DNA from: Bosea sp. AS-1
Lineage (GTDB): Bacteria; Pseudomonadota; Alphaproteobacteria; Rhizobiales; Beijerinckiaceae
DNA: 64,000 bases
Direction: 5' to 3'
Assembly: GCF_002220095.1 (NCBI RefSeq)
Contig: NZ_CP022371.1
Span: forward strand, 48,145 to 112,144
Shown here: positions 25,981 through 33,688 of the stretch, piece after piece
How the letters are laid out: every line of letters starts with the position of its first letter
Position numbering within the stretch: the first letter of the stretch is position 1
Translations under genes and position numbers: made by a program
Notes under the pieces: model-generated
Seen by the model: only the letters and a program-made list of their open reading frames with translations
Database searches by the model: none
Told to the model about the DNA's origin: nothing

Positions 25981-26551
25981 CTACTTGCCGGCAGCGGAGG
26001 CTTGCCTCGGGAGTGGAAGCGGATCGTCGGAGAGCATCCGGAGGAAGGCGATGACGTTCGCTCGGTCGTTCGCGTCGGGCAGGCCCGCGAACGTCATGAA
26101 TGTGCCCTTCACGTAGTCCCGCGGCGAGGTGATGAAGTCGCTGACCATCTGGTAGTCCCAGTGGGCCTTCCCGCCCATCGAGAAGGCTTTCATCGCCGGC
26201 GAGTAGTTGAACCCGGGGTGCGAGGCGACTGCGCGCCCGATCACGCCCCAGAGATTCGGGCCGACTTTGTTCGGGCCGCCTTTGGTGCCGTCGTGGCAAG
26301 CTTGGCAGCGCTTGAAGATTGCTTCGCTCTTCGTGGCGTCGGCCGACAGGGAGGAGCGCGCTGATTGCGACGCGCTTCGGCGCGGCGGCCGCAGCGCTCT
26401 GACCCATCGGCGCCGCCGCTTTCAGGATGTAGCCGGGTATCCGCGGCGCGGGGTTGGCGAAGATCGCGTCGGACAGAAGTGAGATCGTGAAGACGACGAA
26501 GGCGGCCCCGAGCAGGCCGCCAAGTATTTTGTTGATCTCGAACGAATCCAT
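25981..26551 (-). CDS. Membrane-anchored c-type cytochrome (frameshifted)
   Basis: Residues 1-60 (MDSFEINKILGGLLGAAFVV) give a single N-terminal membrane anchor. After a frame change near 26345 the heme domain follows: EAIFKRCQACHDGTKGGPNK with the CxxCH site, VGPNLWGVIGR, FNYSPAMKAF, and a distal GTFMTFAGLPDANDRANVIA with the Met ligand. It is a class I cytochrome of the membrane-bound cytochrome c552/CycM type. The length is 3n+1, so here one extra or two missing bases explain the break, unlike most other frameshifts in the window. It is an odd resident among plasmid housekeeping genes; its electron partner is unknown. Confidence 0.82.
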
Positions 26552-26791
26552 GAACCACTTCCTCCATCGCACAGAGCAAGGTTCGCGCTGCAGTCGTCGC
26601 GACGCCCTCTCTGCTCGCCGGTTCGGTCTGGATTCTCCTTGTGAGCGAGGGTCGCCGGGCACGGAGGGGTCCCGAAAACAATCAAGGAACCCCTACTGCA
26701 CAATGAGAGCGTGCGGGCCTAGCGGAAGCGTCGCCGCGTGGACGAGCGGCACCGTCTTTTGGACTTCTCGCCGCGTGCTCCGCCGATGCCG

Positions 26792-27718
26792 CTATCCCGC
26801 CTTGGCCAAGGGCTCACTGTCGATGCGCGCGAGAAGCGCCTTCAGGTCTTCGTTCCAGTCGCCGGCGCGCGGCCGCGAGCGCGCGTAGGCCGCGCCAGCC
26901 TCGGACGCGATCAGGCGGATGCGGTCGGCGTAGACGTCGCCCTGGCGGTTGTTGTCCGTCGCGGCGACAAGCCGGGCGCCCGGCCGCTCGGCGAGCCGGC
27001 GGATGGCGTGCTCGCTCGCGGGCGACCAGCCGCCGCCCGTGCTGACGTAGAGGGTGTCGGGGCGCAGCACCTGGATCGCGGCGAGGCTCATCGCGTCGAT
27101 CGCGGCCTCGGTGACGCAGACCCGCGCTGCCGCCAAGGGGCCGAGCCGGAACAGTTCCTTGGCGCCGCCGGTGGAGAAGCCGCGCCACTGCGGGCCGCGC
27201 TCCTCCCACCCCAGGAGCATGCCGCCGCCGTCGCCGTGCGCCGCCCACATGCTGCCGTGCGGCCCCTCCCGCAGCAGGTCCTGCCGGACCGCGGTGGCGA
27301 CGACGGACTCCGGGATGCCCCGCTCGCCCGTCAGGTAGCGCCACGTCGCCGAGCCCGGCCGAGGCTTTGCGCGGCGGCCCCAGCGGTCGGCGACGGAGTG
27401 GACGGGCGCCGGACGGCTCGGCCGCTCCCACGCCGGCGCGGCGGGGACGAAGCCGACGAGGGCCGCGACGCGGGCCGAGGCTTCGGGAAAGCCGTGGGCG
27501 CCCAAGTGCTCGGCCAGGTCGAACACGTCGCCCTTCGCCGTCGACAGCGGGTCGAACCAGCCGCGGCCGTCGTGGATCACGATGACGATCCTCGCGTCGC
27601 GGCGGTATTTCACGGCGCGCCGCGTGCTCTCCTTCACGTCGACCTTCCAGCCGTCGTCCTCCAGCAGGGCAGCGCAGCCGACCCTCCGTCTCAATTCCTC
27701 GATTTCGCTCTTCTCCAT
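26792..27718 (-). CDS. DUF3991 and toprim domain protein
   Basis: This 308-residue protein starts MEKSEIEELRRRVGCAALLE at ATG 27718. An N-terminal zinc-finger-less primase-like region and the DUF3991 block (WRYLTGERGIPESVVATAVR) are followed by a toprim fold: ARVCVTEAAIDAMSLAAIQV with the catalytic Glu, then ARLVAATDNNRQGD with Asp residues. Such proteins are found on conjugative plasmids and may prime or process transferred DNA; the activity is inferred from the fold. A structured leader lies upstream at 27810-27886. Confidence 0.85.
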   Translation of the reverse strand: MEKSEIEELRRRVGCAALLEDDGWKVDVKESTRRAVKYRRDARIVIVIHDGRGWFDPLSTAKGDVFDLAEHLGAHGFPEASARVAALVGFVPAAPAWERPSRPAPVHSVADRWGRRAKPRPGSATWRYLTGERGIPESVVATAVRQDLLREGPHGSMWAAHGDGGGMLLGWEERGPQWRGFSTGGAKELFRLGPLAAARVCVTEAAIDAMSLAAIQVLRPDTLYVSTGGGWSPASEHAIRRLAERPGARLVAATDNNRQGDVYADRIRLIASEAGAAYARSRPRAGDWNEDLKALLARIDSEPLAKAG

Positions 27719-27809
27719 GGCCTTCACTACGCGGGCTTCCAGCCCGCTCCTTTCTTCGGTTGACGCCCGTCTCCACACCAACGGACGCCGCCCGCCTGCC
27801 GCGAAGCGT

Positions 27810-27886
27810 GCCGGATGCAAGGGCGCGACGGCAAGTGGTCGCGATCGTTCGGCTTGGGCCGCGGCGCAGCCTCCCTTGCATCGGGC
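27810..27886 (-). promoter_or_regulatory. Structured leader of the DUF3991 gene
   Basis: GCCGGATGCAAGGG (27810-27823) pairs with CCCTTGCATCGGGC (27873-27886), 13 of 14 positions. It is a third member of the AAGGG/CCCTT leader set, with a longer 49-base loop, 92 bases upstream of the start. Confidence 0.6.
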
Positions 27887-27910
27887 GCGGCGCCAGCGGC
27901 ACCGGCCGGC

Positions 27911-28087
27911 TTAGTAGGCCGGCGACCATGGATCGTACTCGTGCACAATCGTGTCCTCGTCGCCGTCGTACTCGCTCGAGACCATGACGCCGAAGGCGTC
28001 GTCGACCTGGAAGAGTACCACGGGGACCATCAGGGTGCGGGCGAGGTTGAAGGCGTTCTCCTGGGCGAGGTTGAGGTTCTGCGACAT
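27911..28087 (-). CDS. Small acidic protein, unknown
   Basis: This 58-residue protein reads MSQNLNLAQENAFNLARTLM, then VPVVLFQVDDAFGVMVSSEY and DGDEDTIVHEYDPWSPAY. The composition and codon use look like a real gene, with a start near a GGGAG sequence. The acidic, strand-rich pattern resembles small plasmid accessory proteins. No family is recognised. It is the distal end of the minus-strand housekeeping block. Confidence 0.65.
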   Translation of the reverse strand: MSQNLNLAQENAFNLARTLMVPVVLFQVDDAFGVMVSSEYDGDEDTIVHEYDPWSPAY

Positions 28088-28657
28088 CGTGGGGCTCCCG
28101 TCTTGGGGCGGGGACCATCCCCGCTCGACAGGCGCCGACGTGTCCGGGCGCGGCCGCGATCACCTCGCAGGCGCAGCCGGAGAGGTCGCACGCTTGCGTA
28201 GCGAACCCCTCGCGGGTTGATCGTGGAAGGCCGCGGCCGGACCAAGGAAAGCCCATTCGAGAGCGGGTGGTCCTTCCCGGACGCATGGAAGTCCGATCGT
28301 CGCTGCATCGACTGAGGTAGGTGCCGTCGCTTCAGGTTGCGCCGCGTCGCGTGTGTGTTTTGCGGGACTCTCCCGGCACCGGCGAGGGCTGCTCGCCATC
28401 GTGTGCGGCCTGCGATTGCAGCGCTCCTCTGCCCGAGCTTGTCACGCTTGCTTAGGAAGTAACCGCGCCCGAGGTCTCGGGCGCGGTTCGAACACGTTTC
28501 GTATGTCGCGTTTGTCTTCCCGGATCGCGCTACCTTGGCAGAGCGATCGTGACCCGCACGGGCCGAAACCGCCGCCGGCGGGTTCGGTCGGAGGCCGCCT
28601 GAACGGCCGGAGGTAGAGCGCGTCCGCGCATGAGCGCGGCTGCGCCCAACAACAGGT
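28088..28657. other. Gene-free spacer of about 570 bases
   Basis: I find no convincing gene. The frames that are open have a shadow-like composition. Short palindromes occur, for example GAACCC/GGGTTG near 28204-28222. It separates the plasmid housekeeping block from the metal exporter module and may be an old junction. Confidence 0.5.
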
Positions 28658-29395
28658 CTATTTCGCCGCAACAGAACGCGGCGTGTGCTCCTGCCAATAT
28701 TCCCTCCAGGCCTGCCGGAGGATCTGAACGGCCGAAGTCAGGAAGACGCCTGCCATGATGCCGGCCACAATCAAGTCGGGCCACGCTGTGGCGCTTCCCC
28801 AGACACCAAGGGCCGCAAACAACACCGCGATATTGCCGATGGCGTCATTGCGCGAGCAGAGCCAGACCGAGCGGACGTTGGCATCGCCATCCTTGTAAGG
28901 GAGCAAGAGGCCGACCGACGCGAGGTTCGCAGCGAGCGCCAGGAAGCCGACGATTCCCATGATGTCAGCGCTGGGCACGCCGAGGATGAGGGCCCGGTAG
29001 GCCGTGGAGCCGAACACCCAGAGCCCCATCAGGCTCAGGGACAGACCCTTGGCCAGCGCGGCGCTCGCCCGCGTGCGGAGCGAGGCGCCGATCACCGCCA
29101 GGCTCAATCCGTAGGTCACGGTGTCGCCCAGGAAGTCCAGCGCGTCGGCCTGCAGGGCTTGGGAGCCGGCGAGCCGGCCCGCGACCATCTCGAATAGGAA
29201 CATTGCCCCATTGAGGCCGATGACGGCCCACAGCACGCGTTTGTAGCGCGGGTCGACGCCATCAAAGACGGGAACGCCGTGGGAGCAGCACGCGTCCGCC
29301 GTCTCGCGCGCTAATGCGCTCTTCTTCGCGGGGAGGACCAGCGGCGCCGGCCTGGAGCAGGCGTCGCCCTCTCGATTGCAGCATTCGTCGGCCAT
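28658..29395 (-). CDS. Cation diffusion facilitator (CDF) metal exporter
   Basis: This 245-residue protein has an N-terminal Cys-rich tail (MADECCNREGDACSRPAPL and DACCSHG) that may bind metal. CDF helices follow: WAVIGLNGAMFLFEMVAGRL, SQALQADALDFLGDTVTYGL with the conserved Asp metal sites (D/xxxD), and later SRNDAIGNIAVLFAALGVWG. The long cytoplasmic domain of many CDFs is missing, giving a short form. It should export a divalent cation from the cytoplasm in exchange for protons. The divergent MerR-type regulator and promoter (29419-29449) suggest control by Cd, Zn, Co or Pb. Confidence 0.88.
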   Translation of the reverse strand: MADECCNREGDACSRPAPLVLPAKKSALARETADACCSHGVPVFDGVDPRYKRVLWAVIGLNGAMFLFEMVAGRLAGSQALQADALDFLGDTVTYGLSLAVIGASLRTRASAALAKGLSLSLMGLWVFGSTAYRALILGVPSADIMGIVGFLALAANLASVGLLLPYKDGDANVRSVWLCSRNDAIGNIAVLFAALGVWGSATAWPDLIVAGIMAGVFLTSAVQILRQAWREYWQEHTPRSVAAK

Positions 29396-29418
29396 TCCGC
29401 GCCTCCTTTTCAGAGAAG

Positions 29419-29449
29419 ACCGTAATCCCTATAGTGACTAGAGGTTCAA
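29419..29449 (-). promoter_or_regulatory. MerR-type promoter of the CDF exporter
   Basis: On the minus strand, -35 TTGAAC (29444-29449) and -10 TACGGT (29419-29424) are 19 bases apart. The spacer holds the dyad CTCTAG/CTATAG. This matches CadR/PbrR/ZntR-type operators. Confidence 0.8.
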
Positions 29450-29461
29450 GAGGGTTTTTCG

Positions 29462-29950
29462 ATGGAGTTCGCGATCGGGGAGCTAGCGCGGCGTTCGGGC
29501 GTCAAGGTGCCAACGATCCGCTACTACGAGCAGGTCGGCTTGCTGCCCGCGCCGCCGCGCACGCAAGGCCAGCAGCGGCGGTACGACGAGAGCCACGCGT
29601 CGCGGCTCGTCTTCGTGCGCTACGCCCGCGAGCTTGGATTCGAAGTCGAGGCCATCCGCGAATTGCTGGCGATGAGCGCGAAGCCGGAGCAGTCTTGCGC
29701 CGAGGTCGACGAGATAGCACGGCGACATATCGCCGAGAGCGACCAGCGCGTAGAACACTTGTCGAAACTGCGCGCGGAGCTGATGCGCACGGTGGAGGAG
29801 TGCGAACGGGGGCGGGTGCGGGAGTGCCGTGTCATCGGGACGCTGGCCGAAGGCCGTCACGACCGCGCTGCGCCGATCGAGCGGTCGGCGTCAAGGCCGT
29901 TGCGCGCAGCGGCGGGGAGACGGACGCGGCGAGGAACACCTCCCCGATAG
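29462..29950 (+). CDS. MerR family metal regulator (CadR/PbrR-like)
   Basis: This 162-residue protein starts MEFAIGELARRSGVKVPTIR, the winged-helix domain, with YYEQVGLLPAPPRTQGQQRR as the second wing. The dimerisation helix follows, with Cys in AKPEQSCAEVDEIA and in VRECRVIGTLAEGR, two positions used for metal by CadR, PbrR and ZntR. The last 25 residues are Arg-rich and not typical. It lies divergent to the CDF exporter and should activate it through the operator at 29419-29449. Confidence 0.88.
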   Translation: MEFAIGELARRSGVKVPTIRYYEQVGLLPAPPRTQGQQRRYDESHASRLVFVRYARELGFEVEAIRELLAMSAKPEQSCAEVDEIARRHIAESDQRVEHLSKLRAELMRTVEECERGRVRECRVIGTLAEGRHDRAAPIERSASRPLRAAAGRRTRRGTPPR

Positions 29951-30049
29951 CGCTTCAGGCTCTGACCATTTAAGTAGGTCGGTACGCCTGCCTGTTGGTC
30001 GCTGCGGCGCCTGAGCCCTCGCGGGAGGAAATCCGACCCGGGGGCACGC

Positions 30050-31093
30050 ATGACCGACGAACAACCGCAAAGTAGTCAGCAAGGCCTGCCCAGGCCTGGA
30101 GCCGATCGTCAGGCAGCCGAGGCGGCCGCGTGGCTGTCCGCCGTCGTGGAGAACTCGGACGATGCGATCCTGAGCAAGACGCTCGACGGCGTCATCATGA
30201 CGTGGAATCGCGGCGCCGAGCGCATGTTCGGCTTCAGCGCGAACGAGGCGGTCGGCCGGTCGATCACGATGATCATTCCCGACGACAGGCTGGCGGAGGA
30301 GACGGAGATCCTGCACCGCCTGCGCGCCGGCGAGCGCATCGAGCACTTCGAGACGGTCCGCCGCCGCAAGGACGGCGAACTCATCGACATCTCGCTCACC
30401 GTGTCCCCGGTGCGGAACGCGGCGGGCGAGATTCTCGGCGCCTCGAAGATCGCGCGCGACATCAGTGTGCAGAAGCGCGCCTTCGCCCAGCAGAACCTGC
30501 TGCTGCGCGAGATGAACCACCACATCAAGAACCTGTTCAGCCTTACCGCGGCGCTTGTCGGGCTCAGCGCCCGCGCGACCAAAGGCGGGGAGGCCCTCGC
30601 GGCCGACCTGTCCGAGCGCCTTCGCGCCCTCGCGCGGGCCCACGCGCTGACAATGCCGGAGCTCTCCGAAGACGCCACGGGCGCGAGCGCCACGACGTTC
30701 GTGGCACTGCTCGAGGCCGTCCTCGCGCCGCACGCGAGCGACGGGGATCCCCGCTTTGCCATCAGTGGGAGCGACGCGCCGCTCTCGGGCAACGCCCTGA
30801 CGTCCGCGGCGCTGCTGCTGCACGAGCTCGCCACCAACGCAGCCAAGTACGGCGCGCTCTCCGTGCCGGAGGGCCGGCTGCGCATCGAGTTGAGCACGCA
30901 AGGGGACAGCCTGCGCGTGCAGTAGCGCGAGGCGGGCGTCCCGAACGCGCCCGGAGCGAGCCGGGGCGAGGGCTTCGGCTCCACGCTTGAGCGCGCGGCC
31001 CTTGCGGGACTGCAAGGCAGCCTGACGCGCGACTGGCATGCCGACGGCGTGTCGATCCTGCTCGAGCTGCCGTTGGCGCGACTGGCCGGCTGA
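30050..31093 (+). pseudogene. PAS-HWE histidine kinase interrupted by an amber codon
   Basis: Residues 25-130 form a PAS domain (WLSAVVENSDDAILSKTLDG, GRSITMIIPDDRLAEETEIL) with a PAC extension. The kinase core has the phospho-acceptor block EMNHHIKNLFSLTAALVG and the N-box LLLHELATNAAKYGAL of the HWE family. At 30923-30925 the frame meets TAG where the family has Trp of the WxE motif. The following codons continue perfectly (REAGVPNAPGASRGEGFGST and LLELPLARLAG) to a TGA at 31091. The stop removes the last 56 residues of the ATPase domain. It is either a point mutation or a base-call error. No response regulator is adjacent. Confidence 0.85.
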
Positions 31094-31420
31094 CGTCGGC
31101 AGGCTGCGCGCGTCGCGTCGCAGCCGGCTCCTTAACGAATCTGTCTGGAACGCGGCCCCCCAAGGGGCTATGAGTCGTGCGGGGCGGTACGCGTCGCCCT
31201 GGGGCGTCGAAACCCCGCTGTTACCGGTTGGTGCCGGCCGTTACGGCACCGCACTCCTTGACCTTATGGTCGGGGAGCCTGTGGCGTATACAACAGGCTC
31301 TCCGAGCTAAAGGCCATAGGGCCGTGTAACAGCGGTTTCGAACTCCCCGATCACCAAGAGTCAGAGAGGTTCGTTTGCGGGGGCGTACCGCAGACACTGT
31401 TCTCTTCGGGGAGAGTTCGG
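31094..31420. other. Structured, gene-free intergenic region
   Basis: Three nested hairpins are visible. CGAAACCCCGCTGTTAC (31208-31224) pairs with GTAACAGCGGTTTCG (31326-31340), two bulged C. GGTGCCG (31230-31236) pairs with CGGCACC (31244-31250). GGAGCCTGT (31274-31282) pairs with ACAGGCTCTCC (31293-31303). The whole 133-base segment can form one branched fold. No coding frame is convincing. It may be an RNA gene, a regulatory leader or a recombination site. Confidence 0.6.
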
Positions 31421-31699
31421 GTGGCTAGTAGCTCGCTGGAGTCGCAGGCAGTCGACGCCCACCGCGCTTACGTCGCGGCGCTGGCCGAGTGGGAGCGCGC
31501 TTTCCACACCGCGAACTGTCCCGCCTGCCGGTTGGGAGACGCGACCGACAGCGAGCACGCCGCGCGCTGCGCGTTCGCCGAGGCGGAGAAGGAGCGCCGC
31601 CGCCTCGTTTTCCGAGACTTGTGCGACGAGCTCGGCTACATACCTGTGGGGCACGGGGTCGCCCTGCCGTCGACGGAGTGCCCGGCGCGCGGCGGCTAG
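31421..31699 (+). CDS. Small unknown protein ahead of luxI
   Basis: This 92-residue protein starts at GTG 31421 (MASSSLESQAVDAHRAYVAA) with GGGAGAG upstream. It is helical and charged, with a CxxC (HTANCPACRLGD) and a basic stretch AEKERRRLVFRDLCDELGYI. It could be a small zinc-binding or regulatory protein. I recognise no family. It lies 221 bases upstream of luxI. Confidence 0.5.
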   Translation: MASSSLESQAVDAHRAYVAALAEWERAFHTANCPACRLGDATDSEHAARCAFAEAEKERRRLVFRDLCDELGYIPVGHGVALPSTECPARGG

Positions 31700-31844
31700 C
31701 GCCAGCCTCGCGTCTGCCCCTTCGTCATCAGCCTGTCACGGCGCTCTGCGATAAGGCTCGCGCTCGCAAGCCGGTTGTCGACCGCACTGGTCGAGGCGGC
31801 TGCGCTCGCGCAATCCTGGTCGAAATCCAGCCCTTCCCGCGGCA

Positions 31845-31862
31845 ATGGTCTTTTTTGACCAT
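31845..31862 (+). promoter_or_regulatory. Perfect dyad upstream of luxI (lux-box-like candidate)
   Basis: ATGGTC-TTTTTT-GACCAT is an 18-base inverted repeat 59 bases upstream of the luxI start, the usual place of a lux box. The half-sites do not match the classic lux-box consensus well, so the regulator could be of another type. Alternatively it is a weak terminator. Confidence 0.4.
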
Positions 31863-31920
31863 ACCGGCGCTTCGCCGTGCATGGCCAACTCGGCTCGTCC
31901 AGCAAGCCGAGGAGACGCCC

Positions 31921-32529
31921 ATGCTCTTGGTCATCCCTGGCTCGGACGTCAGCCGCCACGCGGCGCTGATGGACCGGGCCTTCCGCTTCCGCCACGCGGT
32001 GTTCGTCGAGGAGAAGGGCTGGGAGGACCTGCGCCAACCTGACGGGCTCGAGCGCGACAGGTTCGACGACGCGCACGCGGTCCACCAGCTCTGCGTGCGC
32101 GGCGACGAGATCGTCGGCTACCAGCGCCTGCTGCCGACGACGCGCCCGCATCTGCTGACAGACGTGCTGGGAGATCTGTGCCGGCGGCGCCCGCCGCGCG
32201 GCCCGCGCGTCTTCGAGTGGACGCGCTTCTGCGTCGCGCGCGGGCACCGCGAGATGCGACCGTGCGGCGAGAGCCCCTTTCTCGAGCTCGCCCAGGGCGT
32301 CGTCGAGTGGGGGATGGCGAGCAAGGTCGACACGGTCACGGTCGCGATCGACTGGCGGCTGATGGTGATCGCCATGCAGCTGCGCTTCTTCGTCCGGCCG
32401 CTCGGATTCCCGAAGCGCATCGGCCGCGACGAGGTGGTCGCGCTGCGCATGTCCTTCAACCGGGAGACCCTCGACGCGATCCAGGCGGCGCGCGGCACGG
32501 GCGAGCCCGTCCTCGCCGAGGCCGCGTGA
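31921..32529 (+). CDS. luxI: LuxI-family acyl-homoserine-lactone synthase
   Basis: This 202-residue protein starts at ATG 31921 with GAGGAG upstream. The LuxI signature residues are present: RFRHAVFVEEKGWED (Arg, Phe, Trp), FDDAHAVH (Asp residues) and VFEWTRFCVARGHRE (Glu and Arg). It should make an acyl-HSL or aryl-HSL from S-adenosylmethionine and an acyl donor. No luxR gene is next to it; the only LuxR-type protein (53620-54570) lacks an autoinducer domain and belongs to another module. The enzyme may control conjugation, as in other rhizobial plasmids, but no direct link is visible. Confidence 0.9.
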   Translation: MLLVIPGSDVSRHAALMDRAFRFRHAVFVEEKGWEDLRQPDGLERDRFDDAHAVHQLCVRGDEIVGYQRLLPTTRPHLLTDVLGDLCRRRPPRGPRVFEWTRFCVARGHREMRPCGESPFLELAQGVVEWGMASKVDTVTVAIDWRLMVIAMQLRFFVRPLGFPKRIGRDEVVALRMSFNRETLDAIQAARGTGEPVLAEAA

Positions 32530-32557
32530 ACAACCGATTCGAACCGAGGAGATGCCT

Positions 32558-32803
32558 GTGATCCGGACTGCCGACACCAAGATCGTCGCCCACGAGCTCC
32601 ACGCCCGCTACGACCACCTCAGGGCCGTCACGCTGATCGGCAGGACCATGCAGAAGGCGCTGTTCGCCGGCCGCTCGGACGAGGTCGTGTTCTGGGCGCT
32701 TGTCCACGCGCACTACTGCGGCGGCGAGCTCTGCGATTCGACAGAGGAGCAGCTCCGCTTCTTCGCGCCCTTCATCGTGCCCGACCCTTCAGAGGTGAAC
32801 TGA
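32558..32803 (+). CDS. Small unknown protein after luxI
   Basis: The product starts MIRTADTKIVAHELHARYDH at GTG 32558, which is better spaced from GAGGAG (32546-32551) than ATG 32552. It is about 81 residues, with HAHYCGGELCDSTEEQLRFF near the C-terminus. It follows luxI by 28 bases, so the two are probably one operon. Small genes of this type sit after luxI in several alphaproteobacteria, but I cannot name the family. Confidence 0.6.
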   Translation: MIRTADTKIVAHELHARYDHLRAVTLIGRTMQKALFAGRSDEVVFWALVHAHYCGGELCDSTEEQLRFFAPFIVPDPSEVN

Positions 32804-32848
32804 TCTCCGCGAGCCGGGCCGACATAGAGAGCGCATGAAGTCCCATCG

Positions 32849-33688
32849 TTACCATTCGCGGTCAACGAACTCCGCAGGATAGCCGCGCGCAAGCGCCGCG
32901 AAGTTCGGCTCGCCCTGCGTGTGTACTCCCAGCACAGCGTCGGGGGCGAGCGCTGCCTTCGTGTACAGGTCGAACGCCGGCCACTCCGCCTCGCAGCCAA
33001 GTGATCGGACAAAGCTGGCGACGACGGCCTTGGCCGCCGGGTAGCTGTGGGACGTGGTCTCCAGCGGCACCGCCAGCTCGAGGATCCGCGGCCGCCCGAA
33101 ACTCTTCACCAATTCGACGAGCTCCGGGTCCTCGAGCCAGAAATACACGCCTTCGCCACCCCAATGCTCCAGCAGGAGCTCCACGAGGCCGTTGTCCGCA
33201 GACATAGGATGAGAGGTCATCCAGAATTTGCCGGAACGCGAGTCGTTCTGCTGGTGAAAGGGGCTTGCGGCAAACAGCGCATCGGCAATCTCGGGCGACA
33301 GCACGCCGGCGGAAACCTGCACATCCAACCTTCGACGAATGGTCTCCAGGTTCGAGGTGTATACGCCGCCCGTTCGCAGCAGCGCGGTCTCGTCCTCCGT
33401 CAGCCGCGTGTAATGCCATGCCCGAATCGAGCGGCGATCCATCGCAGGCACGACGACGTGCTCGACAAACTCATTTCGTGCCGCTGCATACGGGTTGGTC
33501 GCGGGCGGGGTCCAATGCGCCGCCGCTTGGCGCTCGAGGAATTGTCGCTTGTCCGTGAGGGCGTAGTCGCGAAGCAAATCGCGCTCTGAATTGAGGATCG
33601 CCAAGAGAGCCTCATCGAAGGTCTCTCTGTTCCAGACGTCGATGGGCGTTGTTTGAGTGTCTTTCCCCGTCAACGAGGTTGGAACCAT
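32849..33688 (-). CDS. Unknown protein with HYTRL motif
   Basis: This 279-residue protein starts MVPTSLTGKDTQTTPIDVWN. A helical N-terminus is followed by AWHYTRLTEDETALLRTGGV, FHQQNDSRSGKFWMTSHPMS, LLLEHWGGEGVYFWLEDPEL and VLGVHTQGEPNFAALARGYP. The His-Tyr-Thr start and later FW/YFW blocks recall ADP-ribosyl-transferase-like folds, but the match is weak and I assign no function. It overlaps the end of the broken SEC-C gene by 19 bases, so the two form a cassette. Codon use matches that of the rest of the region. Confidence 0.65.
   Translation of the reverse strand: MVPTSLTGKDTQTTPIDVWNRETFDEALLAILNSERDLLRDYALTDKRQFLERQAAAHWTPPATNPYAAARNEFVEHVVVPAMDRRSIRAWHYTRLTEDETALLRTGGVYTSNLETIRRRLDVQVSAGVLSPEIADALFAASPFHQQNDSRSGKFWMTSHPMSADNGLVELLLEHWGGEGVYFWLEDPELVELVKSFGRPRILELAVPLETTSHSYPAAKAVVASFVRSLGCEAEWPAFDLYTKAALAPDAVLGVHTQGEPNFAALARGYPAEFVDREW

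Noticed and set aside
31208-31340. Integron attC site
   Set aside because: GTTA and TAAC triplets occur in the fold, but the paired R and L boxes with the expected spacing are not there, and no cassette structure follows.
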